From assembly GCA_023381415.1 (NCBI GenBank), contig JAMCUN010000022.1, positions 1-52,262 of the forward strand: a stretch of DNA of 52,262 nt. Direction: 5' to 3'. The notes beneath the pieces are model-generated. The model saw only the letters and a program-made list of their open reading frames with translations, did not search any database and had not been told where the DNA came from. Of the stretch, positions 24,805-33,519 are shown one piece after another. Position numbers and translations under genes: made by a program. The stretch's first letter is position 1, and every line of letters begins with the position of its first letter. Source of the stretch: Thermoplasmatota archaeon. GTDB lineage: Archaea; Thermoplasmatota; Thermoplasmata; Thermoplasmatales; GCA-001856825.

Positions 24805-26052
24805 CTATGAATTCTCCGCATCCTGAGCGGACTGTTCAACAGGAGGGGTTTCCGTTATAACGGAGCTGGTGCTATATCTCCTCGACACTGCCGAGTATGC
24901 AAGAGAACCCACAAGGATAGTCAGTATTACCACGTAGAAAATAGTGTCTCCGTATTTGTCAAACAGCAGGGGATCTGATGATAACAGTATTCCCAGGAGG
25001 ACTATCACAGTTGGTCCGCGATGGACGAACGATGAGACGAGCAGGCTGTCTTTCCCGAACCATTTTGTAATACCGTTCACTGAATATGTCTCGAACAGCC
25101 TTATTGCAACGAGAACGGCAGTTATCACTATACCCAGAAGAAGTGCCCTGAAATCAAAAATGTTGATAAGTATGCCCATGTAGACGTAGAATATCGTAAG
25201 TATGATGAACGTAATCTCCTGGTTGAAATAATTCAGCTGTGACACATCCACCGTCCCTGACATCTTAAGAATCTTTGATATGGGGAGGGAGTTAGATATG
25301 ATTATGGAAAAGATGAATATGGAGAGTATAGCGGACGCACCTATGTAGTTAGATACTGCCCACAGCGTGAACAGGACGGCAATGGTGGCTATGTAGTAGT
25401 GAGGAGCAGATGCCTGCTTTAGCACTATCAGCCATATTATACCGATCACGCCTCCAAGTACGATAGCCTCCGATATGGAGCCGAAGAGGTAACCCACAAC
25501 GTTTGCTAAGCCTGTCTGCTGGTTTATAATACTCAGTACCAGCAGAGCACCAATGACGTTGAGTATTGAGTTCATTATTGTTTCCACCTCTATCGAATGG
25601 GACAAATCATCGTCCAGTTTCAGGCGTGAGAGGAGTGGAATTATGAAAGGTGCAGCTGCCTCGCTTAGAATTGTTGCAATCAGGAGCGAATCAAGCAATG
25701 AAATTCTGAAGATGAAGAACAAGATGGGTGTAAGAAGTCCGACAACGAAAGCTATGTCTGCCACTGCGATCCATATCCCCTTGTATACTGAATGGCCGTA
25801 TTTCTGTAGATCTAGGTGAAGGAGGCCGCCGAAAACGATCAGGGTTAGCGCGACAACACCAACTAGCGGAAGGAGCGTTCTCAGGAGGGATATGTAGTTG
25901 CTGGGAATGAGCCTCGAATAGTGGATCAGAATGCCGATCAGCAATAGGAGCAGCATATCTGGTATCCTCTTCTTCCTGAAGGCTATCTCTCCTATGAAAC
26001 CTAGGAGCATTATACCAGCAAGTAGGAGCAGGAGTTCGTCAGAGACGTCCAA
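24805..26052 (-). CDS. Cation:proton antiporter-like protein (CPA family)
   Basis: 415 residues with about 12-13 helices of the Na_H_Exchanger fold. The ion-binding helix reads ETIMNSILNV, where NhaP-type antiporters have ND, so the acidic ion-binding residue is replaced by Ser. The other crossing helix has SEAAAPF in place of the TDP-type motif. A conserved VHRGPTVIVLL occurs near residue 335. Transport activity or specificity may differ from known members. TTG 26052 is the only plausible start before an in-frame stop, and TTATAAT near 26073-26080 (minus) lies about 25 bases upstream. Confidence 0.82.
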   Translation of the reverse strand: MDVSDELLLLLAGIMLLGFIGEIAFRKKRIPDMLLLLLIGILIHYSRLIPSNYISLLRTLLPLVGVVALTLIVFGGLLHLDLQKYGHSVYKGIWIAVADIAFVVGLLTPILFFIFRISLLDSLLIATILSEAAAPFIIPLLSRLKLDDDLSHSIEVETIMNSILNVIGALLVLSIINQQTGLANVVGYLFGSISEAIVLGGVIGIIWLIVLKQASAPHYYIATIAVLFTLWAVSNYIGASAILSIFIFSIIISNSLPISKILKMSGTVDVSQLNYFNQEITFIILTIFYVYMGILINIFDFRALLLGIVITAVLVAIRLFETYSVNGITKWFGKDSLLVSSFVHRGPTVIVLLGILLSSDPLLFDKYGDTIFYVVILTILVGSLAYSAVSRRYSTSSVITETPPVEQSAQDAENS

Positions 26053-26151
26053 TGATTCAACAATCGTTCAACAATTATAACACTTTGTCTCCCTCAGCAA
26101 TTAAATTGGCTTAATTTTAATAATATGTTATTATATTTCAAATCAGTGAGG

Positions 26152-26625
26152 CTAATTCTCACTTTCCACCGGGAAGACTTTCACTATGAATATGAGGTTC
26201 ATGAACACTACTACAAACCCTGTTACGTTGAGAAAGCTTATGGAAGGTATAAGATGCGTCAACGCGCCTATCGAAGGTGTGTAGACCCCTATCATGACGA
26301 AAGTCAGCAGAAGGAAGAGGAAAGCAGATAGAACACTGTTATCTGATCCCCCTGATACAACCTTTCTTCCCCTCCTGGAAAGGAAGTAGGAAGAATAGAA
26401 TATACCTAATGGCAGGTAGAGGAGGAATGAAAGGACTGTTACCAAAAATGGCAAACCGAAGCTGTCGATCAACTTTATGTTGAACGCCAGAAATAAGACG
26501 ATCGAAGGGATTATCACGATGAGGTCAAGGACGGCAATGACTGTGATTTGAGCGTACGTTTCCTTCGATAGGATGTGTCTCATCAACGACCCTTTCTCAT
26601 ATATGTCAGACACGGTTTCCCACAT
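26152..26625 (-). CDS. Small four-helix membrane protein, paralogue of the one at 32.8 kb
   Basis: About 157 residues with four predicted helices and a charged loop in the middle. No known family. It clearly resembles the protein encoded at 32793-33260: VLDLIVIIPS matches LIDLAVILPS, and FVMIGVYTPSIGALTHLIPS matches FSMFGVYIPAISKLVPMVPS. TATATATA at 26651-26658 is 30 bases upstream of ATG 26625 but only about 15 from ATG 26640, so the later start is preferred. Function unknown. Confidence 0.7.
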   Translation of the reverse strand: MWETVSDIYEKGSLMRHILSKETYAQITVIAVLDLIVIIPSIVLFLAFNIKLIDSFGLPFLVTVLSFLLYLPLGIFYSSYFLSRRGRKVVSGGSDNSVLSAFLFLLLTFVMIGVYTPSIGALTHLIPSISFLNVTGFVVVFMNLIFIVKVFPVESEN

Positions 26626-26650
26626 AATAATTATTAACATGCAATGGATG

Positions 26651-26658
26651 TATATATA
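26651..26658 (-). promoter_or_regulatory. TATA box of the small membrane protein gene
   Basis: TATATATA on both strands, about 26-30 bases upstream of ATG 26625; it decides the start codon choice for that gene. Confidence 0.6.
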
Positions 26659-26793
26659 ATTGTCTGCCTGATGTCATATAATTGGCACAGTTTTCAGGAA
26701 TAACGTTGGTCGTTCAAGACAGTAAATTTCAGTGTGCCGAGATTTTTCCCAGTAAGCCCATAACTTTTATTTCTGACCATCAGATACTCAAAA

Positions 26794-28224
26794 ATGGAGT
26801 TTTTGAAATATAGTTCAAACCAATCTAAAGATGTGACTGCAATCATTGCCCCAGCATTCGAAGATTCTGTGCCCCAGCAGACAAAGTCCTTGGATAAGGA
26901 AACTTCCGTGATATCCACTGGCAATAAACAGGGATTCTCCGGAAAGAAGGGGGAAACGTTTGACATCTTCAACCCAAATACGGGCAAGAGGATAATGCTC
27001 ATCGGTCTAGGGAAGAAAGGAGAGCTTAGTGATGAGACTCTGAGAAGAGCCTACTCATCCGCCTTTTCCTCCCTCAAGTCCCTGCCGAACGGAGTGGTGC
27101 AGGTCCTGCTTCCCGACGTTCTCCCAGGTGAGACAAAGGAGGTTACCTTTGCGATAGCTTTGGCCGCTTACGAATTTGACAGATACAGGAATGAGAAGAA
27201 CAGGATCAGAATAAAGAAGGTGCTCATAGCGACAAAATCACCAGAAGGTACTATAAGAGAGGCAAAGGTCGTCGCCGACGCAGTCAACTTCACAAGAGAC
27301 ATCGCAAACCTGCCGCCATCAGTCGGTACTCCCACCCTATTTGAAAAGACGGCGAGGAAGATAGAAGGTGTTTCCGTCAAGGCATTTGGAAGGAACGACT
27401 TCATCCGACTTGGGATGGGAGGCCTCGAAGGGGTGTCGAGGGCTGCAAGGGAGGCGGCGAAGCTCCTGATACTTGAATACGGACCCAGGGACAAGAAGCC
27501 CCTGCTGATAGTTGGGAAGGGGATAACATTCGACAGCGGAGGAATATCCATAAAGCCGGCAGAAGGGATGGATGAGATGAAGTTTGACAAGTGCGGTGCT
27601 TCAGCTATAGTGGGAACAATGAAACTTCTATCTGACCTGAAGGTTGACAAGCATGTAATAGGTATCGCACCACTCACCGAGAATCTGCCTGGGGGAAATG
27701 CATACAAGCCCGGCGACATACTGACTCACTACAATGGAGTAACATCAGAGGTCCTTTCGACTGATGCCGAGGGTAGGCTTGTCCTGGCCGATGCCATAAG
27801 CTACGGCGTCAAGAACTTCAAGCCCTCTGCTGTCATAGACCTTGCAACACTCACAGGGGCCTGTGTTGTAGCACTGGGAAGCAACTATGCTGGCATGATG
27901 GGAAATGACGATTCACTGAAGAACAGGATCAAAAAGGCATCAAAGAACTCCTGGGAGAGGGTGTGGGAACTCCCGATCGACTCAGACTTCCAGGACCAGA
28001 TAAAGAGCAAAGTGGCGGACATCAAGAACACAGGTGGCAGGGAAGGAGGAGCTGAGACTGCCGGTGCCTTCTTAAGCAGGTTTGTCGGAGATACTCCATG
28101 GGTACACCTTGATATAGCTGGAACTGCGTGGACACATAAGAATGGCCCAGGTCGAGCCTACCTCCCTGCAGGTGCGACTGGCTACGGCGTAAGGCTGCTG
28201 TATGAATTCATAAGGACGGAATGA
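26794..28224 (+). CDS. pepA: Leucyl aminopeptidase (M17 family)
   Basis: Cytosolic metallo-aminopeptidase releasing N-terminal residues from peptides. Two metal-binding and catalytic blocks are clear: VGKGITFDSGG with following EGMDEMKFDKCGA, and STDAEGRLVLAD (NTDAEGRL in most relatives). 476 residues with the usual N-terminal macro-like domain. It fits a peptide-scavenging lifestyle with the secreted thermopsin. ACTTTTATT near 26762-26770 lies about 28 bases before ATG 26794. Confidence 0.95.
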   Translation: MEFLKYSSNQSKDVTAIIAPAFEDSVPQQTKSLDKETSVISTGNKQGFSGKKGETFDIFNPNTGKRIMLIGLGKKGELSDETLRRAYSSAFSSLKSLPNGVVQVLLPDVLPGETKEVTFAIALAAYEFDRYRNEKNRIRIKKVLIATKSPEGTIREAKVVADAVNFTRDIANLPPSVGTPTLFEKTARKIEGVSVKAFGRNDFIRLGMGGLEGVSRAAREAAKLLILEYGPRDKKPLLIVGKGITFDSGGISIKPAEGMDEMKFDKCGASAIVGTMKLLSDLKVDKHVIGIAPLTENLPGGNAYKPGDILTHYNGVTSEVLSTDAEGRLVLADAISYGVKNFKPSAVIDLATLTGACVVALGSNYAGMMGNDDSLKNRIKKASKNSWERVWELPIDSDFQDQIKSKVADIKNTGGREGGAETAGAFLSRFVGDTPWVHLDIAGTAWTHKNGPGRAYLPAGATGYGVRLLYEFIRTE

Positions 28225-28320
28225 AGGGAGATTTGTCCTACAGCAGAATTTGGTGATACGCAGGACATCCATCTTGCCCCAATGTGTAAGGACGGATTAC
28301 GCCCCCTCAAGATGATAGTG

Positions 28321-28328
28321 TATTATAT
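28321..28328 (+). promoter_or_regulatory. TATA box of the class V aminotransferase gene
   Basis: TATTATAT centred 24 bases before ATG 28348; leaderless transcript expected. Confidence 0.6.
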
Positions 28329-28347
28329 CTCCATATCATAGCTTATC

Positions 28348-29643
28348 ATGACTGGGCCATTTGACGATTCTTACATGAAGGAGATAAGGAAAAAATTCCC
28401 CAGAATCGAAAGGGACTTCAAGGGAAGGAGGAGGATCTTCGTGGACAATGGCGCTGGAAGCCTTGTTCTGGAAGAAGCAGCAAGGTCCGAAATGAGGAGC
28501 AGGATAGACCAGAGCTCAAACACAGACGCGTTATACTCAGAATCAAAGGCCAACGAGATGGTGATCTCAGAGGGGAGGAAGGCAGTTGCAGATTTACTGA
28601 ACGCACCTGATGAGAAGAACATATATCAGGGAGAGTCCGCTTCTGACCTCTTCTTCAAAGTGTCGTATTCCCTGAGAGGGATCATGGACAGGGACAGCAA
28701 CGTCGTCTCAACCTATTCAGAGCATTTTGCAAACGTCTCCCCTTATCTGGAGATGAAGAGGAACAACTCGATCTCCGAACTTCGACTTGCAAATATAGAC
28801 AGGAGGGACGGATCCATAGACATCAATCACCTCGGTTCCCTTGTTAATGGCAGGACAAAGATGATTGCGGTCACCGCTGAGAGCAACCTCCTTGGCAACA
28901 AGACGAAATTGGAAGAAATATCCAGGATAGCCAGGGAGAACGACTCGCTGCTCATGGTGGATGGAGTACACTTTGCCCCTCAGGGCTATTCAGACGTGAG
29001 GAAAATTGGGTGTGACTTCTTCGTATTCTCTTCCTACAAGATTTTCGGGCCAAGGGGGAGTTTCATGTACATGGCTGATAGCGTTCTTGATGTTGTTAAG
29101 CCGTACCACGTCGATAGGGAAGCCAATCCTGGCACATCTTCATACCTAGAAATCGGAACCCGGGACCAGGGGATTTTTGCCGCGATCACGTCAGTTGTAA
29201 ACTATATTTCGAGGCTTTCAGGTAGCTTGAAAGAATTCAGGAGCGGACATCAAGTGAAGAACAGGAGGATCGCAGTAAGAAAGGGGATGGAGAGGGTTGA
29301 GCGCTATCACGATGAGTTATGCAGGGCAGTGTTAGATGGAACCCCTAAGACAGAGGGGTTGAATTCTATAAAAAATGTGGTACTCTATGGAATTCCGGAA
29401 TCATCAAGGTCTGGTGAGAGGGGAACAACATTCTCCTTCAATTTCAAAAACGTCAGCGACAGGAAGGCAGAGGAGGTCTACTGGAAAAAGTTCGGAATCA
29501 CTGTCGTTGGGGGTAGCCACTGGAACTTAGCTCACGACTACTATGAGAATCCATCCATGCTGAGGGCAACATTCCTTCATTACAACACGATCTCCGAAGT
29601 TGAGAAATTCCTATCTGCAACCAGGTGGATATCCTCTCTTTAG
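28348..29643 (+). CDS. Class V aminotransferase / cysteine desulfurase-like PLP enzyme
   Basis: 431 residues. Asp205 in MVDGVHFAPQ should hold the PLP ring nitrogen and Lys231 in FSSYKIFGPRG should form the Schiff base, as in the SufS/CsdA branch. A desulfurase active-site cysteine in the usual C-terminal loop is not recognised, so the enzyme may act as an aminotransferase or lyase rather than a sulfur donor. No suf genes are adjacent. Substrate unknown. Confidence 0.85.
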   Translation: MTGPFDDSYMKEIRKKFPRIERDFKGRRRIFVDNGAGSLVLEEAARSEMRSRIDQSSNTDALYSESKANEMVISEGRKAVADLLNAPDEKNIYQGESASDLFFKVSYSLRGIMDRDSNVVSTYSEHFANVSPYLEMKRNNSISELRLANIDRRDGSIDINHLGSLVNGRTKMIAVTAESNLLGNKTKLEEISRIARENDSLLMVDGVHFAPQGYSDVRKIGCDFFVFSSYKIFGPRGSFMYMADSVLDVVKPYHVDREANPGTSSYLEIGTRDQGIFAAITSVVNYISRLSGSLKEFRSGHQVKNRRIAVRKGMERVERYHDELCRAVLDGTPKTEGLNSIKNVVLYGIPESSRSGERGTTFSFNFKNVSDRKAEEVYWKKFGITVVGGSHWNLAHDYYENPSMLRATFLHYNTISEVEKFLSATRWISSL

Positions 29644-29710
29644 TTGCAGTCTCATCGACAAACAGGGTCGCAGAATAGAAGGAATGGACTTCATCGTGTA
29701 GTGGAAAACG

Positions 29711-29720
29711 GTTATATAAA
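29711..29720 (+). promoter_or_regulatory. TATA box of the acylase-like gene
   Basis: GTTATATAAA lies about 25 bases before GTG 29740, within the longer open frame that starts at 29644. It argues that the coding region begins at 29740 rather than upstream. Confidence 0.65.
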
Positions 29721-29739
29721 CGATAATCCATTGATTCCT

Positions 29740-32238
29740 GTGAAGAAGAGGGAGATTGCGGCACCCGCCTTAGGCGTCTTGATTATTGCGATTATAATTA
29801 TAATGGGGTCGTTCACTCCGCTGGTCTCTATATTGAATCCGACGACGGGTGTGTTACAGAACTCCAGGAATATCTCAATAGGAAACGAATCCATTTACCT
29901 CCCAGGATTGACGGGGAAGGTCGTTGTTGTTCAGGACAAGTACGGAGTCTACCATATATATGCGTCAAACACCAATGACCTCTACTACGCTCTGGGATTC
30001 ATTCAGGCTGAAAATAGGCTTGAGGAAATAGAGGTCTTCGGCCTCGAAGGGATGGGGCAGATGCAGAAACTCTTTGGAAGCTCTTACTACAACTATGACA
30101 GATTCCAAACAATGACCGGCGCCCCCATAACAGCACAGAAGGACTGGGAGAGCGTGGTGAACAACGCTTCCATAAATTCAACAGACCTTATGACTGAAAA
30201 TGCAATGCAATCCTATTCAAATGGCGTGAACGAATACATCAACTATTCTGAATCTCACAATAGCGTGCCGATACTCTTCAAACTGCTGGGTCTTAAGCCA
30301 TTCTACTGGAGTCCGGTGTACTCATACGCCGTGCAAGAACTCATGACGCAGCAGCTTGAATTTGGACCAGATTCGCTTCAGTTCGCTATTCTCTACAGCA
30401 TGATGGGAAACATGACATACAGCTGGTTGCCCACCTTTTCTCCGCTGCAGACATACTACTATGGTGGGTACTCCGGTAAGGCCAACCAGACTGTCCTGAA
30501 CATGTCACACAACACATTCCCCCTTAACACGACTGACATTTCCCTGGCGGTTGAAGTTCTCCACCAGTTCAGGTATGATCCTCCAACTTACTTCAACTTT
30601 TCCACCAGCGACCACAGCAACGAGATCGTCGTTGCTGGAAACAGGACTTCGACAGGCTACCCGATTCTGATGGGCGGACCAGTCCTAGGATTCTCTCTCC
30701 CTGCAATTTGGTTTCAGGTTCAGATGGTTGCACCGGGCCTGGACGTCTATGGAGTTGTCCTTCCAGGTGCTCCCGCAGTAATAATCGGCTTCAATAGGAA
30801 TATATCATGGACTCTTACGGATACGCAGGCAATTTCTTCAGGCACCTTCTTCTTTGCGCAGCCTGTAAATGGTAATTCCTACATATGGAACGGTTCCTCT
30901 TATCCACTGGTTCACTATTCCATAAACGGTTTTCAGGAGAACTGGACAAACCTGGGACCGATAATGGCACAGGAAAGCAACACTGCCTTCGTAATGTACT
31001 GGGTCGGGAACAAGGTGAGCAACGAAATAGGAACGCTTCTAAAAATAAACTCAGCAGGCAACTGGTCGGAGTTCAGAAGCGACCTTTCTACCTGGTATGC
31101 GCCATACCAGAATTTCGCATTTGCGAATCGCACTACGATTGCAGACATTTCACCCTCATACTATCCCATTTTCAGTGGGGATGCATACAATCCAGACTCG
31201 ATCATGCCCGGAAATGGTGAGGAATACATTTCTGGGGCGATCCCATACGACATGGTTCCGCAGGTGGTCAATCCATCCCAAGGGTTCATCGTCAGTTCAA
31301 ACCAGCGCCAGGTTGGTCCTAGCTATCCCTACTGGTTCGGTATAACGGCAAGCTTTTCTGACGAATTCAGGGCCCAGATGGAGGTGGATTACCTCCTCAA
31401 TCATTCACGTGTATCGGAGAACGACATCGTCAGCTTCCAGGGAACAAACTACACCGATTATTCTGCTCAGATTTCTGTTCCTCACATCCTCGACTACATT
31501 CAGGGTAGCGATAATGTGAGCCTGGAAAGGGCCTACTCCCTGCTTTCCACATGGGATTACAACATGACTGCCAACTCCCTTGCCGCGTCCGTCTGGTTCT
31601 TCACTTATATGTACCTTTTCAACGATACTTTCCTATCCTTCCTTAACCAGCATGACCTCCTTCAGGAATACAATTCGACAATCGGGATACCTTCTGGAAT
31701 GGGCGGAAGCTATCCGAACACTACCGGGGAAGCATCCCTGGATATAGATCTTGTCAACGCAATTGTAACTGGGAACGCTTCTCCTTTTTCCAACCTGAGC
31801 ATGAAGAGTCTTGTAAGGGAGGCCACAGGACAGGCAATCAGCTTCCTGGAGAGCAAGTACCCGAATGGAAACTATACCTGGGGAAAGTTTTACGGATTCA
31901 CCTTCCCCAACCTGTTCGGGTTGAGCGAATTTACGGTCGGACCAATTGCCAAGGGAGGAGATTTCAACACTCCGAACGATGCTTCTGGGGTGGGCCCCCT
32001 AAATTATCCGACTGGAGGCCAAAGCTGGGAGATGGTAGTGAATATGTCCAACGTCTCAAGGTCGTACGGAATATATCCTGGCGGGCAGAGTGAAGATCCA
32101 GCTAGTCCGCTCTATTCCAATTATGTAAACGACTGGATCAATGGCACATATCTCCCGCTCCTCTTCTACCTATCCCCTTCCTCCATTCCTGCGAACCAGG
32201 TGATGGATGTCACCTCCCTGGAGCCGGGTGATCTGTGA
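29740..32238 (+). CDS. Penicillin acylase family Ntn-hydrolase, secreted or membrane-anchored
   Basis: About 832 residues. A hydrophobic segment at residues 10-25 acts as signal or anchor. DKYGVYHIYA and ALGFIQAENRLEE are typical of the alpha chain. The likely nucleophile is Ser293 in SNEIVVAGNRTSTG, at the beta chain start, followed by ILMGGPVLGFSLPAIWF. The residue before Ser is His rather than the common Gly, so self-processing should be tested. Substrate could be an N-acyl compound or cyclic amide. The frame is open from TTG 29644, but the TATA box at 29711-29720 and the good signal sequence favour GTG 29740. Confidence 0.85.
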   Translation: MKKREIAAPALGVLIIAIIIIMGSFTPLVSILNPTTGVLQNSRNISIGNESIYLPGLTGKVVVVQDKYGVYHIYASNTNDLYYALGFIQAENRLEEIEVFGLEGMGQMQKLFGSSYYNYDRFQTMTGAPITAQKDWESVVNNASINSTDLMTENAMQSYSNGVNEYINYSESHNSVPILFKLLGLKPFYWSPVYSYAVQELMTQQLEFGPDSLQFAILYSMMGNMTYSWLPTFSPLQTYYYGGYSGKANQTVLNMSHNTFPLNTTDISLAVEVLHQFRYDPPTYFNFSTSDHSNEIVVAGNRTSTGYPILMGGPVLGFSLPAIWFQVQMVAPGLDVYGVVLPGAPAVIIGFNRNISWTLTDTQAISSGTFFFAQPVNGNSYIWNGSSYPLVHYSINGFQENWTNLGPIMAQESNTAFVMYWVGNKVSNEIGTLLKINSAGNWSEFRSDLSTWYAPYQNFAFANRTTIADISPSYYPIFSGDAYNPDSIMPGNGEEYISGAIPYDMVPQVVNPSQGFIVSSNQRQVGPSYPYWFGITASFSDEFRAQMEVDYLLNHSRVSENDIVSFQGTNYTDYSAQISVPHILDYIQGSDNVSLERAYSLLSTWDYNMTANSLAASVWFFTYMYLFNDTFLSFLNQHDLLQEYNSTIGIPSGMGGSYPNTTGEASLDIDLVNAIVTGNASPFSNLSMKSLVREATGQAISFLESKYPNGNYTWGKFYGFTFPNLFGLSEFTVGPIAKGGDFNTPNDASGVGPLNYPTGGQSWEMVVNMSNVSRSYGIYPGGQSEDPASPLYSNYVNDWINGTYLPLLFYLSPSSIPANQVMDVTSLEPGDL

Positions 32239-32636
32239 TGAAAGGTGGAAGTTTAGCCTGGTTTATGATTTCGTTCCTGATTGTTGTCATAAGCGGAGTG
32301 GCATTACTGTTCACGAATATCTGGTACCCCGTCATCGTCGCCGGTATTGTAGCAGCCCTTGTCGTTAGAAAGGGATACGTTATTTCCACGGTCTCAAGTT
32401 TTGTTGGAGGTGTTGTTGCAGTCCTTCCATTATTTTTGATGCTGCCTGTGGGGAGTATAGGAGCAATCATGAAGGAAGTTGGCGCGATAGCAGGTATCCC
32501 ACCTACCCTGCTGCTTTCCTTGATATTCCTCATCAACGGAGGGCTATGCCTATCCGGCGCTCTGATAGGTACTTTCGCAGTTAAAGCTTTTGGACGGAGA
32601 GAGCAAAGTGATCGAAACTCAGGCATTAAAGGTTAG
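32238..32636 (+). CDS. Small multi-helix membrane protein coupled to the acylase gene
   Basis: About 132 residues, three or four hydrophobic helices, short polar tail. Not recognised. The ATG uses the last base of the acylase stop codon (TGATG), so it is translationally coupled to that gene and may support its export or membrane location. GTG 32235 is an alternative start. Confidence 0.65.
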   Translation: MKGGSLAWFMISFLIVVISGVALLFTNIWYPVIVAGIVAALVVRKGYVISTVSSFVGGVVAVLPLFLMLPVGSIGAIMKEVGAIAGIPPTLLLSLIFLINGGLCLSGALIGTFAVKAFGRREQSDRNSGIKG

Positions 32637-32709
32637 GGGGAATTTACCTCCAAATCTCGCCTTACGGAGTCGTTAGATTGGATTAACTCGTTGAGTAAAT
32701 TGATTACGG

Positions 32710-32730
32710 AGTAAAGTGAACCACTTTACT
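32710..32730. repeat. Perfect 9-bp inverted repeat upstream of a membrane protein gene
   Basis: AGTAAAGTG (32710-32718) and CACTTTACT (32722-32730) separated by AAC. It lies about 30 bases upstream of the TATA element CTATTTATA near 32759-32767, a position compatible with an activator site. Confidence 0.55.
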
Positions 32731-32792
32731 GAGACAATGATAAGACATTTGTCAGACAACTATTTATACTACAATAATATCTAATCATTGAA

Positions 32793-33260
32793 ATGTCGTT
32801 TATGGTATCCTTTGGATCTGGTCAGAAGATTCTGAAAAATCAGAATTTAACCAGCAAAACCAGGAATGTGATATACACACTAATACTTATAGACCTTGCC
32901 GTCATACTTCCGTCATCAGCTATATTCTTGATACTTGATTTCACTAGAGTAGCTTCCCTTCCTATCCTTCTGAGGATAGCTGTCCCTTCCCTTTTGCTCT
33001 CCGTCCCGGTGGCAATCCTCGTCTTTGGATTCTTCCTTGAAAGGAAATTGACTTCTGCTAGTGTGGAAAGCGAGAAGGAGAATGTAGTTCCTGTGCTTAT
33101 GTTCCTGCTCTTCGTATTCTCCATGTTTGGAGTCTATATACCTGCGATATCGAAGCTTGTCCCAATGGTTCCTTCGCTGTACGGGTTTGAGGTAGTTGGA
33201 TTCGCAACTATATTCTTCTACCTGGTGTATGTGATAAAGAGCGTAGTGAGTATATTGTAG
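32793..33260 (+). CDS. Small four-helix membrane protein, paralogue of the one at 26.2 kb
   Basis: 155 residues with four predicted helices and a charged middle loop. It shares helix sequences with the protein at 26152-26625 (see that entry), so the two form a local paralogue pair of unknown function. A TATA-like TATTTATA is centred about 29 bases before ATG 32793, preceded by a perfect inverted repeat at 32710-32730. Neither copy is inside an operon, and their neighbours differ. Confidence 0.7.
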   Translation: MSFMVSFGSGQKILKNQNLTSKTRNVIYTLILIDLAVILPSSAIFLILDFTRVASLPILLRIAVPSLLLSVPVAILVFGFFLERKLTSASVESEKENVVPVLMFLLFVFSMFGVYIPAISKLVPMVPSLYGFEVVGFATIFFYLVYVIKSVVSIL

Positions 33261-33519
33261 AGTCACGGTACTTTCACTTCAACTCTCACAGCAGGCACAA
33301 ACAGTGACTTATTTATCCTCCAGAAGGGAGATGGTATTAAACCCGGACCACAATCGAATGTAGAATACCTGTGTTCCTTAAGTATTGATTGGAGGTCTAC
33401 CGACCAGTACCTGGAGTTTTAGAATTATAAACGAAGGCTGTAGGGTGACTTGTATACTATGACCCACTGCTTTCTTAGTTCTTCCCCTCCCCTGTCCGCC
33501 ATCAAAGAAGAGGGAGGAT

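Noticed and set aside
27168-27719. Long antisense ORF within the aminopeptidase gene, and similar antisense ORFs in other genes
   Set aside because: They are mirror frames of strongly conserved genes with no start signals of their own.
29644-29739. 32-codon N-terminal extension of the acylase from TTG 29644
   Set aside because: A good TATA box lies inside it, and the sequence before the signal peptide does not resemble a mature N-terminus.
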